A DNA stretch of 61,500 nucleotides, taken from assembly GCA_021202515.1 (NCBI GenBank), contig JAJQCW010000015.1, forward strand, positions 1 through 61,500, in the 5' to 3' direction. The stretch comes from Clostridiales bacterium (lineage in GTDB: Bacteria > Bacillota > Clostridia > Oscillospirales > Oscillospiraceae). Positions within the stretch are counted from its first letter, which is position 1, and every line of letters begins with the position of its first letter. Below the pieces are notes generated by a model. That model did not search any database. It saw only the letters and a list, made by a program, of their open reading frames with translations, and was not told the origin of the DNA. The position numbers were made by a program, and so were the translations under genes. Below are positions 34,445 through 44,010 of the stretch, piece by piece.

Positions 34445-35830
34445 TCAGACGTTCTCCTCGTCCTCATCGTCGTTCTCACTGCCCTCGGCAACATCGTTTT
34501 CGGTGTTCTCCGGGGCTTCCGCCTCGTCCGTGTTCTGGACAGGCTCGTCCTCCTGGGCGGTCTCCTCCAGCAGCAGTTCCTCCTCAGGCGGCAGTTCCTC
34601 TTCCTCGGTGTTCTTCTTCTTCCGCTTGGCGTTTTTGGCCAGGGTCGCCTCCAGCGCGGCTTCGTCCAGCACATCCTGGGGGTCCCGGTAGGGGGTCACG
34701 GGGTAGCGGTCCGGGTCATAAGCCCGGCCACGGGCAAATGGACGGATACCCACCCGGCTGGCGTCGGTGGGATGGTCCTTGGGCTTGCTGACGCCGCCCT
34801 TCTTGGAATGCTTGCCCTTCTTGCGGTTCTTCTCGGCCTGCTCGGCCCGGCGGGCAGCGATAGCAGCCTTCCGCTCCTTTTCCTTTTCCTTCTCCTCGTT
34901 GGCCCGGCGCTCCCGCTCGGCCACCATTTCCTCGAACTTGCCTTTGAGCATCTGGGCGCAGACAACTTCCTGCAACGCTGAAAAGACGGAGTTGAACAGC
35001 ATGTAGACGCACATGCCGGCGGGCATGATATAGCCGAACCACAGGTACATCAGCGGCATCAGATACATCATCATCTTGTTGGTAGAGTCGGCAGCAGCAG
35101 AACTGGCGTCGTCCTTCTTGTTCTGGCTGTTGCCCATGGTGATTTGGTTGGTTTTCTGGGAGATCTGGCTGTAGACAAAGCTGAACACCGTGACCACGAT
35201 GGGGATCAGGAACAGGCCGATGTTGGCCCAGTTCAGGTCCAGGGTCCAGATCTTCCAACTGGGGGTCTGGGACAGGTCCAATCCCAGCCAGGTGAAGTCC
35301 ATAGAAACCAACTTGGAGGAGCTGTCGCCCACGGCATTGGCCACGGCGTTCCAGACGGTGGGGTCCTTGCCCATCAGGGAGGTCAGGGTCATCTCCTGGT
35401 AGGCGGCGGTGGTACCCAGTTCGTAGCCCAGGTTGGTCACGGCCTCCACAGCGGCGGTGATCTCATCATTGGTCAGGCACATCATGTAGAGCATGGGCCG
35501 ACGGATGATGTAGTACAGGCCCATCAGGATGGGCAGAGGCAGGAAGGACCACAGGCAGCCGCCCATGGGGTTGACGCCCTCCCGCTCGTAGAGGGCCTGG
35601 GTTTCCTGGTTCAGGCGGTTTTGGTCCTTGCCGTACTGCTTTTGCAGCTTCTGGACCTCCACCTGAAGGGAGTTCATCTGGATCATGCTCCTCTTGCCCC
35701 GGTAGGAGATGGGGAAGAGCACCAGCTTGGACAGCAGGGTGAAGATGATGAGGGACAGGGCGTAGCTGTGGCAAAATTCATAGATCCACAGCAGGATCTT
35801 GCCGAAGATTTGCAAAAAGGCAGTAATCAT
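34445..35830 (-). CDS. yidC: Membrane protein insertase YidC/Oxa1
   Basis: 461 aa; start MITAFLQIFGKILLWIYEFC at 35830 with GGAGG upstream. It inserts membrane proteins with or without SecYEG. It shows the five-helix Oxa1 core: YALSLIIFTLLSKLVLFPISYRGKRSM with the groove-region Arg, then NPMGGCLWSFLPLPILMGLYYIIRRP, then a periplasmic-side loop, SFVYSQISQKTNQ and PLMYLWFGYIMPAGMCVYML. A long charged C-terminal cytoplasmic tail (about 150 residues, Lys-rich then Glu/Asp-rich) is unusually extended and may bind ribosomes. It sits in the rpmH-rnpA-yidD-yidC-khpB operon. Confidence 0.94.
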   Translation of the reverse strand: MITAFLQIFGKILLWIYEFCHSYALSLIIFTLLSKLVLFPISYRGKRSMIQMNSLQVEVQKLQKQYGKDQNRLNQETQALYEREGVNPMGGCLWSFLPLPILMGLYYIIRRPMLYMMCLTNDEITAAVEAVTNLGYELGTTAAYQEMTLTSLMGKDPTVWNAVANAVGDSSSKLVSMDFTWLGLDLSQTPSWKIWTLDLNWANIGLFLIPIVVTVFSFVYSQISQKTNQITMGNSQNKKDDASSAAADSTNKMMMYLMPLMYLWFGYIMPAGMCVYMLFNSVFSALQEVVCAQMLKGKFEEMVAERERRANEEKEKEKERKAAIAARRAEQAEKNRKKGKHSKKGGVSKPKDHPTDASRVGIRPFARGRAYDPDRYPVTPYRDPQDVLDEAALEATLAKNAKRKKKNTEEEELPPEEELLLEETAQEDEPVQNTDEAEAPENTENDVAEGSENDDEDEENV

Positions 35831-35902
35831 TGTTCGGCGTCCTCCTTCTTGGGGGTATATTTCCACGAAAGGGCCTTCTCGCCCTTATGGGATCGGAATT
35901 TA

Positions 35903-36061
35903 ATTAGCAATGTGCAATGTGCAATTAGCAATGAAAAGAGAATCAAAACGGTACGCCGGTGATAAATTACCGGACGTGAAGTAAAAAAGACGAACCGTTT
36001 TTAAGAAAAGCGTAACAGCGCGATTTCATTGCACATTGCTAACTGCTAATTGCTAATTGTC
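35903..36061. repeat. Heptad-repeat inverted element, copy 2
   Basis: About 160 bp between yidC and yidD. Left end TTAGCAATGTGCAATGTGCA..., right end ...CATTGCACATTGCTAACTGC, made of 7-base TTAGCAA/TGTGCAA units in opposite orientation. The right end directly follows the yidD TGA stop (read on the minus strand). It interrupts the conserved yidD-yidC spacing. Confidence 0.72.
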
Positions 36062-36278
36062 ACGGTACCGGGTCGTACTCGATGCTCTTCTGGCGGTGCA
36101 GGGGCTGGCACTTTGCCATCCGTTTGGCGGCCAGCAGGGAGCCTCTGGCCGCGCCATATTTCTCCACCGCCTCCTTCGCGTACTCCGAGCAGGTGGGGAT
36201 GAACCGGCACCGGGGCGGCAGACCGGGGGAGACGTACTTCTGATAGAACCCGATCAGCCCCAGCAGCAGCCGCTTCAC
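36060..36278 (-). CDS. yidD: Membrane protein insertion efficiency factor YidD
   Basis: 72 aa. IGFYQKYVSPGLPPRCRFIPTCSEYAKEAV has the family CRFxPTCSxY signature, and the end KCQPLHRQKSIEYDPVP keeps the DPVP terminus although the usual Gly-rich stretch is changed. It is a small amphipathic membrane-associated protein that helps YidC. The start overlaps the rnpA stop (ATGA). Confidence 0.93.
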   Translation of the reverse strand: MKRLLLGLIGFYQKYVSPGLPPRCRFIPTCSEYAKEAVEKYGAARGSLLAAKRMAKCQPLHRQKSIEYDPVP

Positions 36279-36643
36279 GGTTCCGCCTCCAGCTCAGTAG
36301 AGGAAACAGGCTTGCGTAATCCGAGTTTTTTGGTCAGCCGGAGGAAATCCCGCTCCATGGCGCGGTATCCGGCGCTGACCGCCCGGACCCGGGCCACGAT
36401 GACGATGTCCCGTCCAGGGATCAACTCGTCCTTGTGCAGCCGGTAAATTTCCCGGATCTGGCGACGGACCCGGTTGCGAACCACCGCGTGGCCCAACTTG
36501 GTGCCGGTGGTGATGCCCACCCGGCTCTCTCCCTTCCGGTTGCGCTGCCAATAGAGGGCCAGCGTGGGACCAGCGGCGGAACGTCCCCGGCGGTACAGAC
36601 GCTGAAAGTCCCGGTTGGACTTGATGGTCACAGTCTTTTTCAT
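36275..36643 (-). CDS. rnpA: Ribonuclease P protein component
   Basis: 122 aa. Start MKKTVTIKSNRDFQRLYRRG at 36643, chosen by homology; an in-frame upstream start at 36814 would cross the hairpin-rich spacer. RNRVRRQIRE (56-65) is the RNR motif that binds the RNase P RNA in 5' tRNA processing. It overlaps yidD by four bases. Confidence 0.94.
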   Translation of the reverse strand: MKKTVTIKSNRDFQRLYRRGRSAAGPTLALYWQRNRKGESRVGITTGTKLGHAVVRNRVRRQIREIYRLHKDELIPGRDIVIVARVRAVSAGYRAMERDFLRLTKKLGLRKPVSSTELEAEP

Positions 36644-36683
36644 GCTCTCCGGCCTTCCTGAACAAACGGCGGCGACAGGCAGG

Positions 36684-36789
36684 GGAGAGGGGGCCTCGAC
36701 CTGGGCCTGGCCCCCTCTCCGCCGCCCGCCTGGGGCGGGCTTGTCCGCAGATACATTACAGGGGTGGAGCTTGCTGTAGCTTCCACCCC
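36684..36789. other. Three strong hairpins in the rpmH-rnpA spacer
   Basis: GGAGAGGGGGCC / GGCCCCCTCTCC (36684-36720), GCCCGCC / GGCGGGC (36724-36740) and GGGGTGGAGCT / AGCTTCCACCCC (36761-36789). None has a T-run. They lie in the 183-base gap between rpmH and rnpA and may set processing or the high rpmH:rnpA ratio. Confidence 0.6.
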
Positions 36790-36826
36790 TCGCACATGCT
36801 TCCGCATTGATCAAAAAATTGACCGC

Positions 36827-36967
36827 TCAATAGCTAAGCTGGTTGCGGCCCTTGGCACGGCGGCGGGCCAGCACCTGGCGGCCGCTCTTGGTGGCCATTC
36901 TGGCCCGGAAGCCGTGGACCTTCTGCCCGTGACGCTTCTTGGGCTGGTAGGTACGTTTGGTAGCCAT
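36827..36967 (-). CDS. rpmH: 50S ribosomal protein L34
   Basis: 46 aa: [20 protein letters not shown] then [20 protein letters not shown] and RNQLSY. It is very basic and matches L34 (usual 44 aa). It is the first gene of the leftward rpmH-rnpA-yidD-yidC-khpB operon, opposite dnaA, the classical origin arrangement. GGAGGTG lies just upstream of the ATG on the minus strand. Confidence 0.95.
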   Translation of the reverse strand: MATKRTYQPKKRHGQKVHGFRARMATKSGRQVLARRRAKGRNQLSY

Positions 36968-37113
36968 TCGATACACCTCCGAATCGTGAAATCAGCGGGG
37001 GCGGCCTTGCCGCCGGTTCCCGCTCTGAAAAAGGAGAGCCCTGGCCGCCGGGCGATTCCCGGTCTGGCCCTTTGGGGCAAAGCATCCCCAGGGGACACTA
37101 TAACGCACTGGTT

Positions 37114-37143
37114 ATTATACTCCACCAAATCGGCTGCTGTCAA
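37114..37143 (-). promoter_or_regulatory. Promoter of the rpmH operon
   Basis: Minus strand TTGACA (37143-37138), 18-base spacer, TATAAT (37119-37114): both hexamers are perfect. Confidence 0.85.
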
Positions 37144-37169
37144 CCACTTGCCTCAGGTTTTTTGTCATT

Positions 37170-37277
37170 TTGTCCACAGCGTCCTCTTTTCCGCGTCCGT
37201 TTTGGAGCGCGCAGCGGCCCTGTAAGCCCTCCCTTTCGGCGGAGCCGTTTCTCCCCTCCCGGCGGGCTTTGTCCACT
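37170..37277. promoter_or_regulatory. DnaA-box-like sites upstream of dnaA
   Basis: TTGTCCACA (37170-37178, one mismatch to TTATCCACA) and TTGTCCACT (37269-37277, two mismatches). They may form an upstream origin subregion or autoregulate dnaA. There are few sites, so the call is tentative. Confidence 0.4.
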
Positions 37278-37317
37278 ATTCACGGTTATTCAGCCCTGTG
37301 TGGCGTCAAATTTCTGT

Positions 37318-37346
37318 TTGTAACAAGAGCAGTTTTGTGGTATACT
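37318..37346 (+). promoter_or_regulatory. Promoter of dnaA
   Basis: TTGTAA (37318-37323), 17-base spacer, TATACT (37341-37346), 84 bases before the dnaA ATG. Confidence 0.78.
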
Positions 37347-37430
37347 AATAACAGACTAAAAGATGGGGTGTTTTGCGCTTTTTTGCCCTGCGCACCCCCT
37401 TGTTCAGCCAAAGAGAAAAGAGGTTTTGAC

Positions 37431-38756
37431 ATGAATTCTGCCGCGGAGATCTGGGCCAGCGTGCTTCCCCTGTTGGAAAGCGAGCTGACCGCCACGGCCG
37501 TCACCACCTGGTTCAGCGAAGTGGAGGCGCTTGAGCTGGAGCGCAACCGGCTGGTGATCACCCACCCTGTCGCCTTTAAGGGCAACATCATCCGCACCCG
37601 CTACATCGACGCGCTGAAAAAAGCCCTCTATGAGCTGTTCGCCGCCGACATCGACGTGATCGTCCTGGACCCGGAGGAGGCGGAGCAATACCGCCGCCGC
37701 CGCAACGCCCCGGAGGAGAACGCCAACATCCTGATGGGCAGCGAGGAATACACCTTCGACCGGTTTGTGGTGGGTTCCTCCAACAAGTTTGCTTACAACG
37801 CCTCTCTCGCCGTGGCCAACCAGCCCGGCAAGAGCTACAACCCCCTGTTCCTCTACGGAGAATCCGGTCTGGGCAAGACCCATCTGCTCTACGCCATCTT
37901 CCACTCCATCCAGCAGCAGCACCCGGAGTATCAGATCATTTACGTCAAGGGAGACGAGTTCACCAACGAGCTCAACGAGGCCATCCGCCTGAACTCCACC
38001 GACGCCTTCCGCCAGAAGTACCGGGACAAAGACCTGCTGCTGGTGGACGATATCCAGTTCATCGCAGGCAAGGACTCCACCCAGGAGGAATTTTTTAACA
38101 CCTTCAACAACCTTTACGAGGCAGGCAAGCAGATCGTCCTGACCTCCGACCGGCCCCCATCTGACATGGTCCGGCTGGAGGACCGGCTGCGCACCCGGTT
38201 CGAGTGGGGCCTGATGGCGGACATCCAACCGCCAGACTACGAGACTCGCTGCGCCATCATCAAGGACAAGGCCATTCTGCTGGGACTGAACATGCCACAG
38301 GACATCATCGAATACATCGCCCACAACATCACCGCCAACGTGCGGCAGTTGGAAGGCTCCCTGCACCGGTTGATGGCCTACCGGGATCTGCTGGGCAACA
38401 AGGTGGACGACGTGGCCGCCGGGCGGGCCATCCGGGAGCTGATCCGCACCTCCAGCGAACTGACCCCCTCCGCCGACGTGATTTTGGAAGAGACCGCCAA
38501 ATTCTATGGCATCAGCAAAGAGACCATCCTGACCACCAGCCGCAAGGCCAACATCATCCTGGCCCGCCAGGTCAGCATGTACATCATCCGGTCCATGACC
38601 AACCTGAGCCTGCCGGAGATCGGGAAGATCTACGATATGCACCACACCACCGTTATGCACTCCATCGACAAGATCGAAAACGCCCTGAAAACCGACAAGG
38701 CCCTGGCCGACGTCATCAAGGACATCAAAGCCAACATCAACGACCGCACCTACTGA
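37431..38756 (+). CDS. dnaA: Chromosomal replication initiator protein DnaA
   Basis: 441 aa; start ATG 37431 after AAGAGG. Binds DnaA boxes, oligomerises and opens oriC. Domain I residues 1-80; domain III AAA+ with FDRFVVGSSNKFAYNAS, Walker A GESGLGKT (143-150) and Walker B LLLVDD (202-207); domain IV helix-turn-helix with NLSLPEIGKIYDMHHTTVMH (391-410). The usual domain IV signature GGRDHTTV reads YDMHHTTV here, so two residues next to the box-reading His-Thr-Thr are changed. A longer in-frame ORF upstream runs through the promoter and is rejected. Confidence 0.96.
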   Translation: MNSAAEIWASVLPLLESELTATAVTTWFSEVEALELERNRLVITHPVAFKGNIIRTRYIDALKKALYELFAADIDVIVLDPEEAEQYRRRRNAPEENANILMGSEEYTFDRFVVGSSNKFAYNASLAVANQPGKSYNPLFLYGESGLGKTHLLYAIFHSIQQQHPEYQIIYVKGDEFTNELNEAIRLNSTDAFRQKYRDKDLLLVDDIQFIAGKDSTQEEFFNTFNNLYEAGKQIVLTSDRPPSDMVRLEDRLRTRFEWGLMADIQPPDYETRCAIIKDKAILLGLNMPQDIIEYIAHNITANVRQLEGSLHRLMAYRDLLGNKVDDVAAGRAIRELIRTSSELTPSADVILEETAKFYGISKETILTTSRKANIILARQVSMYIIRSMTNLSLPEIGKIYDMHHTTVMHSIDKIENALKTDKALADVIKDIKANINDRTY

Positions 38757-38857
38757 TAAAACCAAAGTTCCTTCTAAAACTCTTTTGTTTTTCTGTTGCG
38801 GCGGCGCGTCTTTGCGCCTTTTGCTTATACAATTTGTATAATCCCATGCGTGAGGCT

Positions 38858-39041
38858 CTTTCCACAGTTTCCACAGCTTTTTTCCACCTGTGAAAATCTT
38901 CATTGTGGAAAACGCCATCGTGTTTTCCGCGGCTGTGGGAGCCTGTGGATAACGCTGTCAAAACTGTGAATTTGTTTTTTCCTGCGATTTCAGAGAAAAT
39001 TTGCGTTATCCACAGATTTGCGGCTACTACTACTACTACTA
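38858..39041 (+). promoter_or_regulatory. oriC: Chromosomal origin oriC (DnaA boxes and DnaA-trio element)
   Basis: The 324-base dnaA-dnaN gap holds two perfect DnaA boxes, TGTGGATAA (38944-38952) and TTATCCACA (39006-39014), and weaker TTTCCACA-like sites at 38858-38875 and 38904-38912. After the last box comes a short GC patch (GCGG), then six perfect CTA triplets (39024-39041) and a T-rich run. This is the basal unwinding layout known from Bacillus: box, GC spacer, DnaA-trios, AT-rich strand-opening site. Confidence 0.9.
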
Positions 39042-39080
39042 TTTTTATGTTCCTTTCCTAATAAACAGAAGGAGGTCCTT

Positions 39081-40187
39081 ATGCGTTTTTCCTGCGAGAA
39101 AACTATATTACAGGCGATGATTACCACTACCTCTCGGACCGTGGCGGCAAAAAGCTCCATCCCGGCGCTGGAAGGCATTTTAATTGAAGCGGGAGAACAG
39201 TTACAGCTCACTGGCTACAACCTAAAAACTGGCATCCGCGCCCTGGTCCCTGCGGAGATCCAGGAAAAGGGAGATATCGTCGTCTCTGCCCGGCTGTTCA
39301 GTGAGATCGTCCGGCGGCTGCCCGACGAGGTTGTCAATGTGTCAACCGACCGCAGCCTTATCACCATCCGGTGCGGCGCCAGCCAGTTCCAAATCCAGGG
39401 CAGCAGCCCGGAGGAGTACCCAGACCTGCCCAGCGTGGAGTTCCAGAACAGCATCTCCCTGCCCCAGCGGACGCTGATGTCCATGCTGAACCAGACCCTG
39501 TTTGCCGTCAGCCACGATGAGAGCCGTCCCATCCACACCGGCGAGCTGTTCGAGGTGGAGGACGGGACCCTGACCATCGTGTCTGTGGACGGCTACCGGC
39601 TGGCCCTGCGGCGGGAGCAGGTGACCAGCGGGCCGAACTGCTCCTTTGTGGTGCCGGCGGTATCCCTCAACGAGGTGGCCAAAATCTGCGGCGACACCGA
39701 CGAGCCGGTGGAGATCGTTCAGGGTTCCCAACATATTATGTTCAAAACCGGCAGTGTGACCCTGATCTCCCGGCGGCTGGAGGGCACCTTCCTGGACTAC
39801 AAGCACTCCATCCCCACCAACAACCCCATCTCTGTCACCGTGGACCGGCGGCAGCTCATCGCCTCCATCGAGCGCTGCTCCCTCATCGTCACCGAGCAGC
39901 AGAAAAGCCCCCTGCGCTGCACCCTGGAGAACAACCTGCTCAAGCTCCAGACCGCCACGGCCCTGGGCACCGTCTACGACGAGTGCGGCGTGGTCTCCAA
40001 CGGCGGCGCGCTGGAAATCGGCTTTAACAACCGTTACATGCTGGACGCGCTGAAGGCAGCCCCGGAGGACGTGGTTCAGTTGACGCTGAACACCCCCATC
40101 TCCCCCTGCGTCATCGTGCCGGAGGAGGGACAGGGCAACCAGTTCCTGTATATGGTGTTGCCCGTTCGCCTGCGGGCCAGAGCCTAA
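39081..40187 (+). CDS. dnaN: DNA polymerase III beta sliding clamp
   Basis: 368 aa; start [20 protein letters not shown] at 39081 with AAGGAGG upstream. The three-domain clamp fold shows [32 protein letters not shown] and a C-terminal [10 protein letters not shown], the M-P-[VM]-R ending that lines the protein-binding pocket. It forms the head-to-tail dimer on DNA. The stop overlaps the start region of the next gene. Confidence 0.96.
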   Translation: MRFSCEKTILQAMITTTSRTVAAKSSIPALEGILIEAGEQLQLTGYNLKTGIRALVPAEIQEKGDIVVSARLFSEIVRRLPDEVVNVSTDRSLITIRCGASQFQIQGSSPEEYPDLPSVEFQNSISLPQRTLMSMLNQTLFAVSHDESRPIHTGELFEVEDGTLTIVSVDGYRLALRREQVTSGPNCSFVVPAVSLNEVAKICGDTDEPVEIVQGSQHIMFKTGSVTLISRRLEGTFLDYKHSIPTNNPISVTVDRRQLIASIERCSLIVTEQQKSPLRCTLENNLLKLQTATALGTVYDECGVVSNGGALEIGFNNRYMLDALKAAPEDVVQLTLNTPISPCVIVPEEGQGNQFLYMVLPVRLRARA

Positions 40188-40204
40188 TGAAACCGGGGGA
40201 CGAT

Positions 40205-40417
40205 ATGAAACAGCAAACTGTGAAAATTGAAACGGAGTTTATCCGCTTAGACGCCCTGCTCAAGCTGGCCCACCTGGTCTCCAGCGGCGGCGAGGCCAAG
40301 ATCCGCATCCAGGACGGCCAGGTCCAGGTCAACGGGGAGGTCTGCACCATGCGGGGCAAAAAGCTGCGGCCCGGCGACAGCGCCTCCCTGCTGGACACCA
40401 CGGTCACGGTGGAGTAA
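40205..40417 (+). CDS. yaaA: S4-domain RNA-binding protein YaaA
   Basis: 70 aa from ATG 40205; a start at 40187 overlapping the dnaN stop (TAATG) would add six residues (MKPGDD). The body [24 protein letters not shown]...[15 protein letters not shown] is an S4 domain as in Bacillus YaaA (RlbA), linked to ribosome assembly. The order dnaA-dnaN-yaaA-recF is conserved in Firmicutes. Confidence 0.92.
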   Translation: MKQQTVKIETEFIRLDALLKLAHLVSSGGEAKIRIQDGQVQVNGEVCTMRGKKLRPGDSASLLDTTVTVE

Positions 40418-40419
40418 CG

Positions 40420-41529
40420 ATGGTTGTCAACGCCATCCATTTGGAGAATTTTCGCAACTATTCCGCGTTAAACGCCCAGTTCTGCCCCGGCATCAACGTC
40501 ATCACCGGGGACAACGCCCAGGGCAAGACCAATCTGCTGGAGGCCATTGCCTATCTCTCCGCCTGCCGGAGCCACCGGGCCAGAGCGGACAGCGAACTGA
40601 TCCGCTTCGAGGCCCAGCGCGCCAGACTGGAGGGAGAGATCTTCTCCCGGAACCGGGACTTTCGGCTGGAGGTCCGGCTGGGCCGGGGCATCCGCCGCCA
40701 GATGTGGAGCAACGGCGTCCGGCTGAAAAACACGGGGGAACTGACCGGCATCCTGAAAACCGTCCTCTTCTGCCCGGAGGACCTGGACCTGATTCGGGCC
40801 GGGGCAGCGGAACGGCGAAAATTCCTGGACGGGGCCATCTGTCAGCTTCGCCCCCGGTACGGGGCGGCGCTGGCGGAGTACAAACGCCTGCTGGAGCAAA
40901 AGCGGCGCATCCTCCGGGACTGGCCGGAAAAACCTTCCCTGCTGGACTTGCTGGAGGACTACAACCTGCGGATGTGCCAGACCGGAGCGCTGGTCATCCA
41001 CTACCGGGCGCATTTCATCCAAAAGCTGAACCAGTGCGCCCCCGCCATCCACGCCAGCTTCTCCAACGGGCGGGAGAATTTGGAGCTGGCGTACCAGACG
41101 GTGAAAACCGTCACAGACCCCCTGGCCCCGGCCCAGACCATTTTCACCCAGCTCCAGGACCACATGGCCCGGCATCGCCAGGCGGAGCTGGAGGCCCGGA
41201 GCTGTCTCTCTGGCCCCCACAAGGATGACCTGCTGGTGGACATCAACGCTCGCAGCGTCCGCACCTACGGCAGTCAGGGCCAGACCCGCACCGCAGCCCT
41301 GAGCCTGGAGCTGGCCCAGCGGGAGATATTCTACGACAACGACGGGGAGTATCCGGTGCTGCTGCTGGACGACGTGCTCAGCGAGCTGGACCAGCGGCGG
41401 CAGGAGTTTGTCCTCAACCGCATCCAGGGCGGGCAGGTGTTCATCACCTGCTGCGAGAGCGACCGGCTCTCCGCGCTGGAGGCGGGGCAGGTGCTGCGCA
41501 TTGAAAACGGCGCGCTGTTGGAGGGATAA
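40420..41529 (+). CDS. recF: DNA replication and repair protein RecF
   Basis: 369 aa ABC-type ATPase that loads RecA at gaps. LENFRNYSALNAQFCPGINV opens it, the Walker A is GDNAQGKTNLLEAI (about 28-41), the ABC signature is SGPHKDDL and the Walker B is YPVLLLDDVLSELDQRRQ. It starts two bases after yaaA. Confidence 0.95.
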   Translation: MVVNAIHLENFRNYSALNAQFCPGINVITGDNAQGKTNLLEAIAYLSACRSHRARADSELIRFEAQRARLEGEIFSRNRDFRLEVRLGRGIRRQMWSNGVRLKNTGELTGILKTVLFCPEDLDLIRAGAAERRKFLDGAICQLRPRYGAALAEYKRLLEQKRRILRDWPEKPSLLDLLEDYNLRMCQTGALVIHYRAHFIQKLNQCAPAIHASFSNGRENLELAYQTVKTVTDPLAPAQTIFTQLQDHMARHRQAELEARSCLSGPHKDDLLVDINARSVRTYGSQGQTRTAALSLELAQREIFYDNDGEYPVLLLDDVLSELDQRRQEFVLNRIQGGQVFITCCESDRLSALEAGQVLRIENGALLEG

Positions 41530-41531
41530 CC

Positions 41532-41810
41532 GTGTATCTGCACCTGGGAAATGGCGTTTTGGTGGACGAAAAGGACGTAATCGGCATTTTTGACCTGGAA
41601 ATCACGTCTCAAAGCTACCGAACCCGGCAATACTTGAACCGGGCGGAAAAAAACGGCCATGTGGCCTATGTGGACATCGAGGAGCTTCCCAAGAGCTTTG
41701 TGGTCTGCGCCCCCAAGGGGCAGGGGCAGACGGTCTATCTCTCCCCCCTGGCCAGCCAGACGCTCCAGCGGCGCTCGGCGCGGCGGTGGTGGGAAGAGAA
41801 TGAGAAATAA
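41532..41810 (+). CDS. remB: RemB/DUF370 family regulator (YaaB)
   Basis: 92 aa from GTG 41532, two bases after recF. MYLHLGNGVLVDEKDVIGIF with ITSQSYRTRQYL and LPKSFVV matches the DUF370/RemB group next to recF in Firmicutes; in Bacillus RemA/RemB affect biofilm matrix gene expression. The C-terminal 25 residues are basic and may be specific to this lineage. No predicted matrix operon lies in this window. Confidence 0.9.
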   Translation: MYLHLGNGVLVDEKDVIGIFDLEITSQSYRTRQYLNRAEKNGHVAYVDIEELPKSFVVCAPKGQGQTVYLSPLASQTLQRRSARRWWEENEK

Positions 41811-41884
41811 AAATCCAGATATCTTTTTTGCTCAGTGAAGCAGGTATTTTCCGCAGAAAAACAACGTTTTTAAACCGACCACGC

Positions 41885-41986
41885 CCCTTACCTCCCCTGA
41901 AAGGGGAGGAGAGCCGCTGCCTTTAGGCGGTGGCGCAGGGAGGGGCAAAGCCCCGGAAGTGCCGCTTGACGGCGGAGGGGTTTCAC
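41885..41986. repeat. Modular hairpin repeat between remB and gyrB
   Basis: CCTTACCTCCCCTGAAAGGGGAGG, GCCGCTGCCTTTAGGCGGTGGCG, GGGGCAAAGCCCC and AAGTGCCGCTTGACGGCGGAGG modules in a row, ending GGGGTTTCAC. It makes up much of the 237-base gap; no gene is seen there. Confidence 0.72.
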
Positions 41987-42038
41987 CGCATGAACGAGCA
42001 GAAGAAATCGTTATAAACAAAGAACAACCAACGAATAG

Positions 42039-43997
<1,959 letters not shown>

Positions 43998-44010
43998 TTG
44001 GAGAGACATT

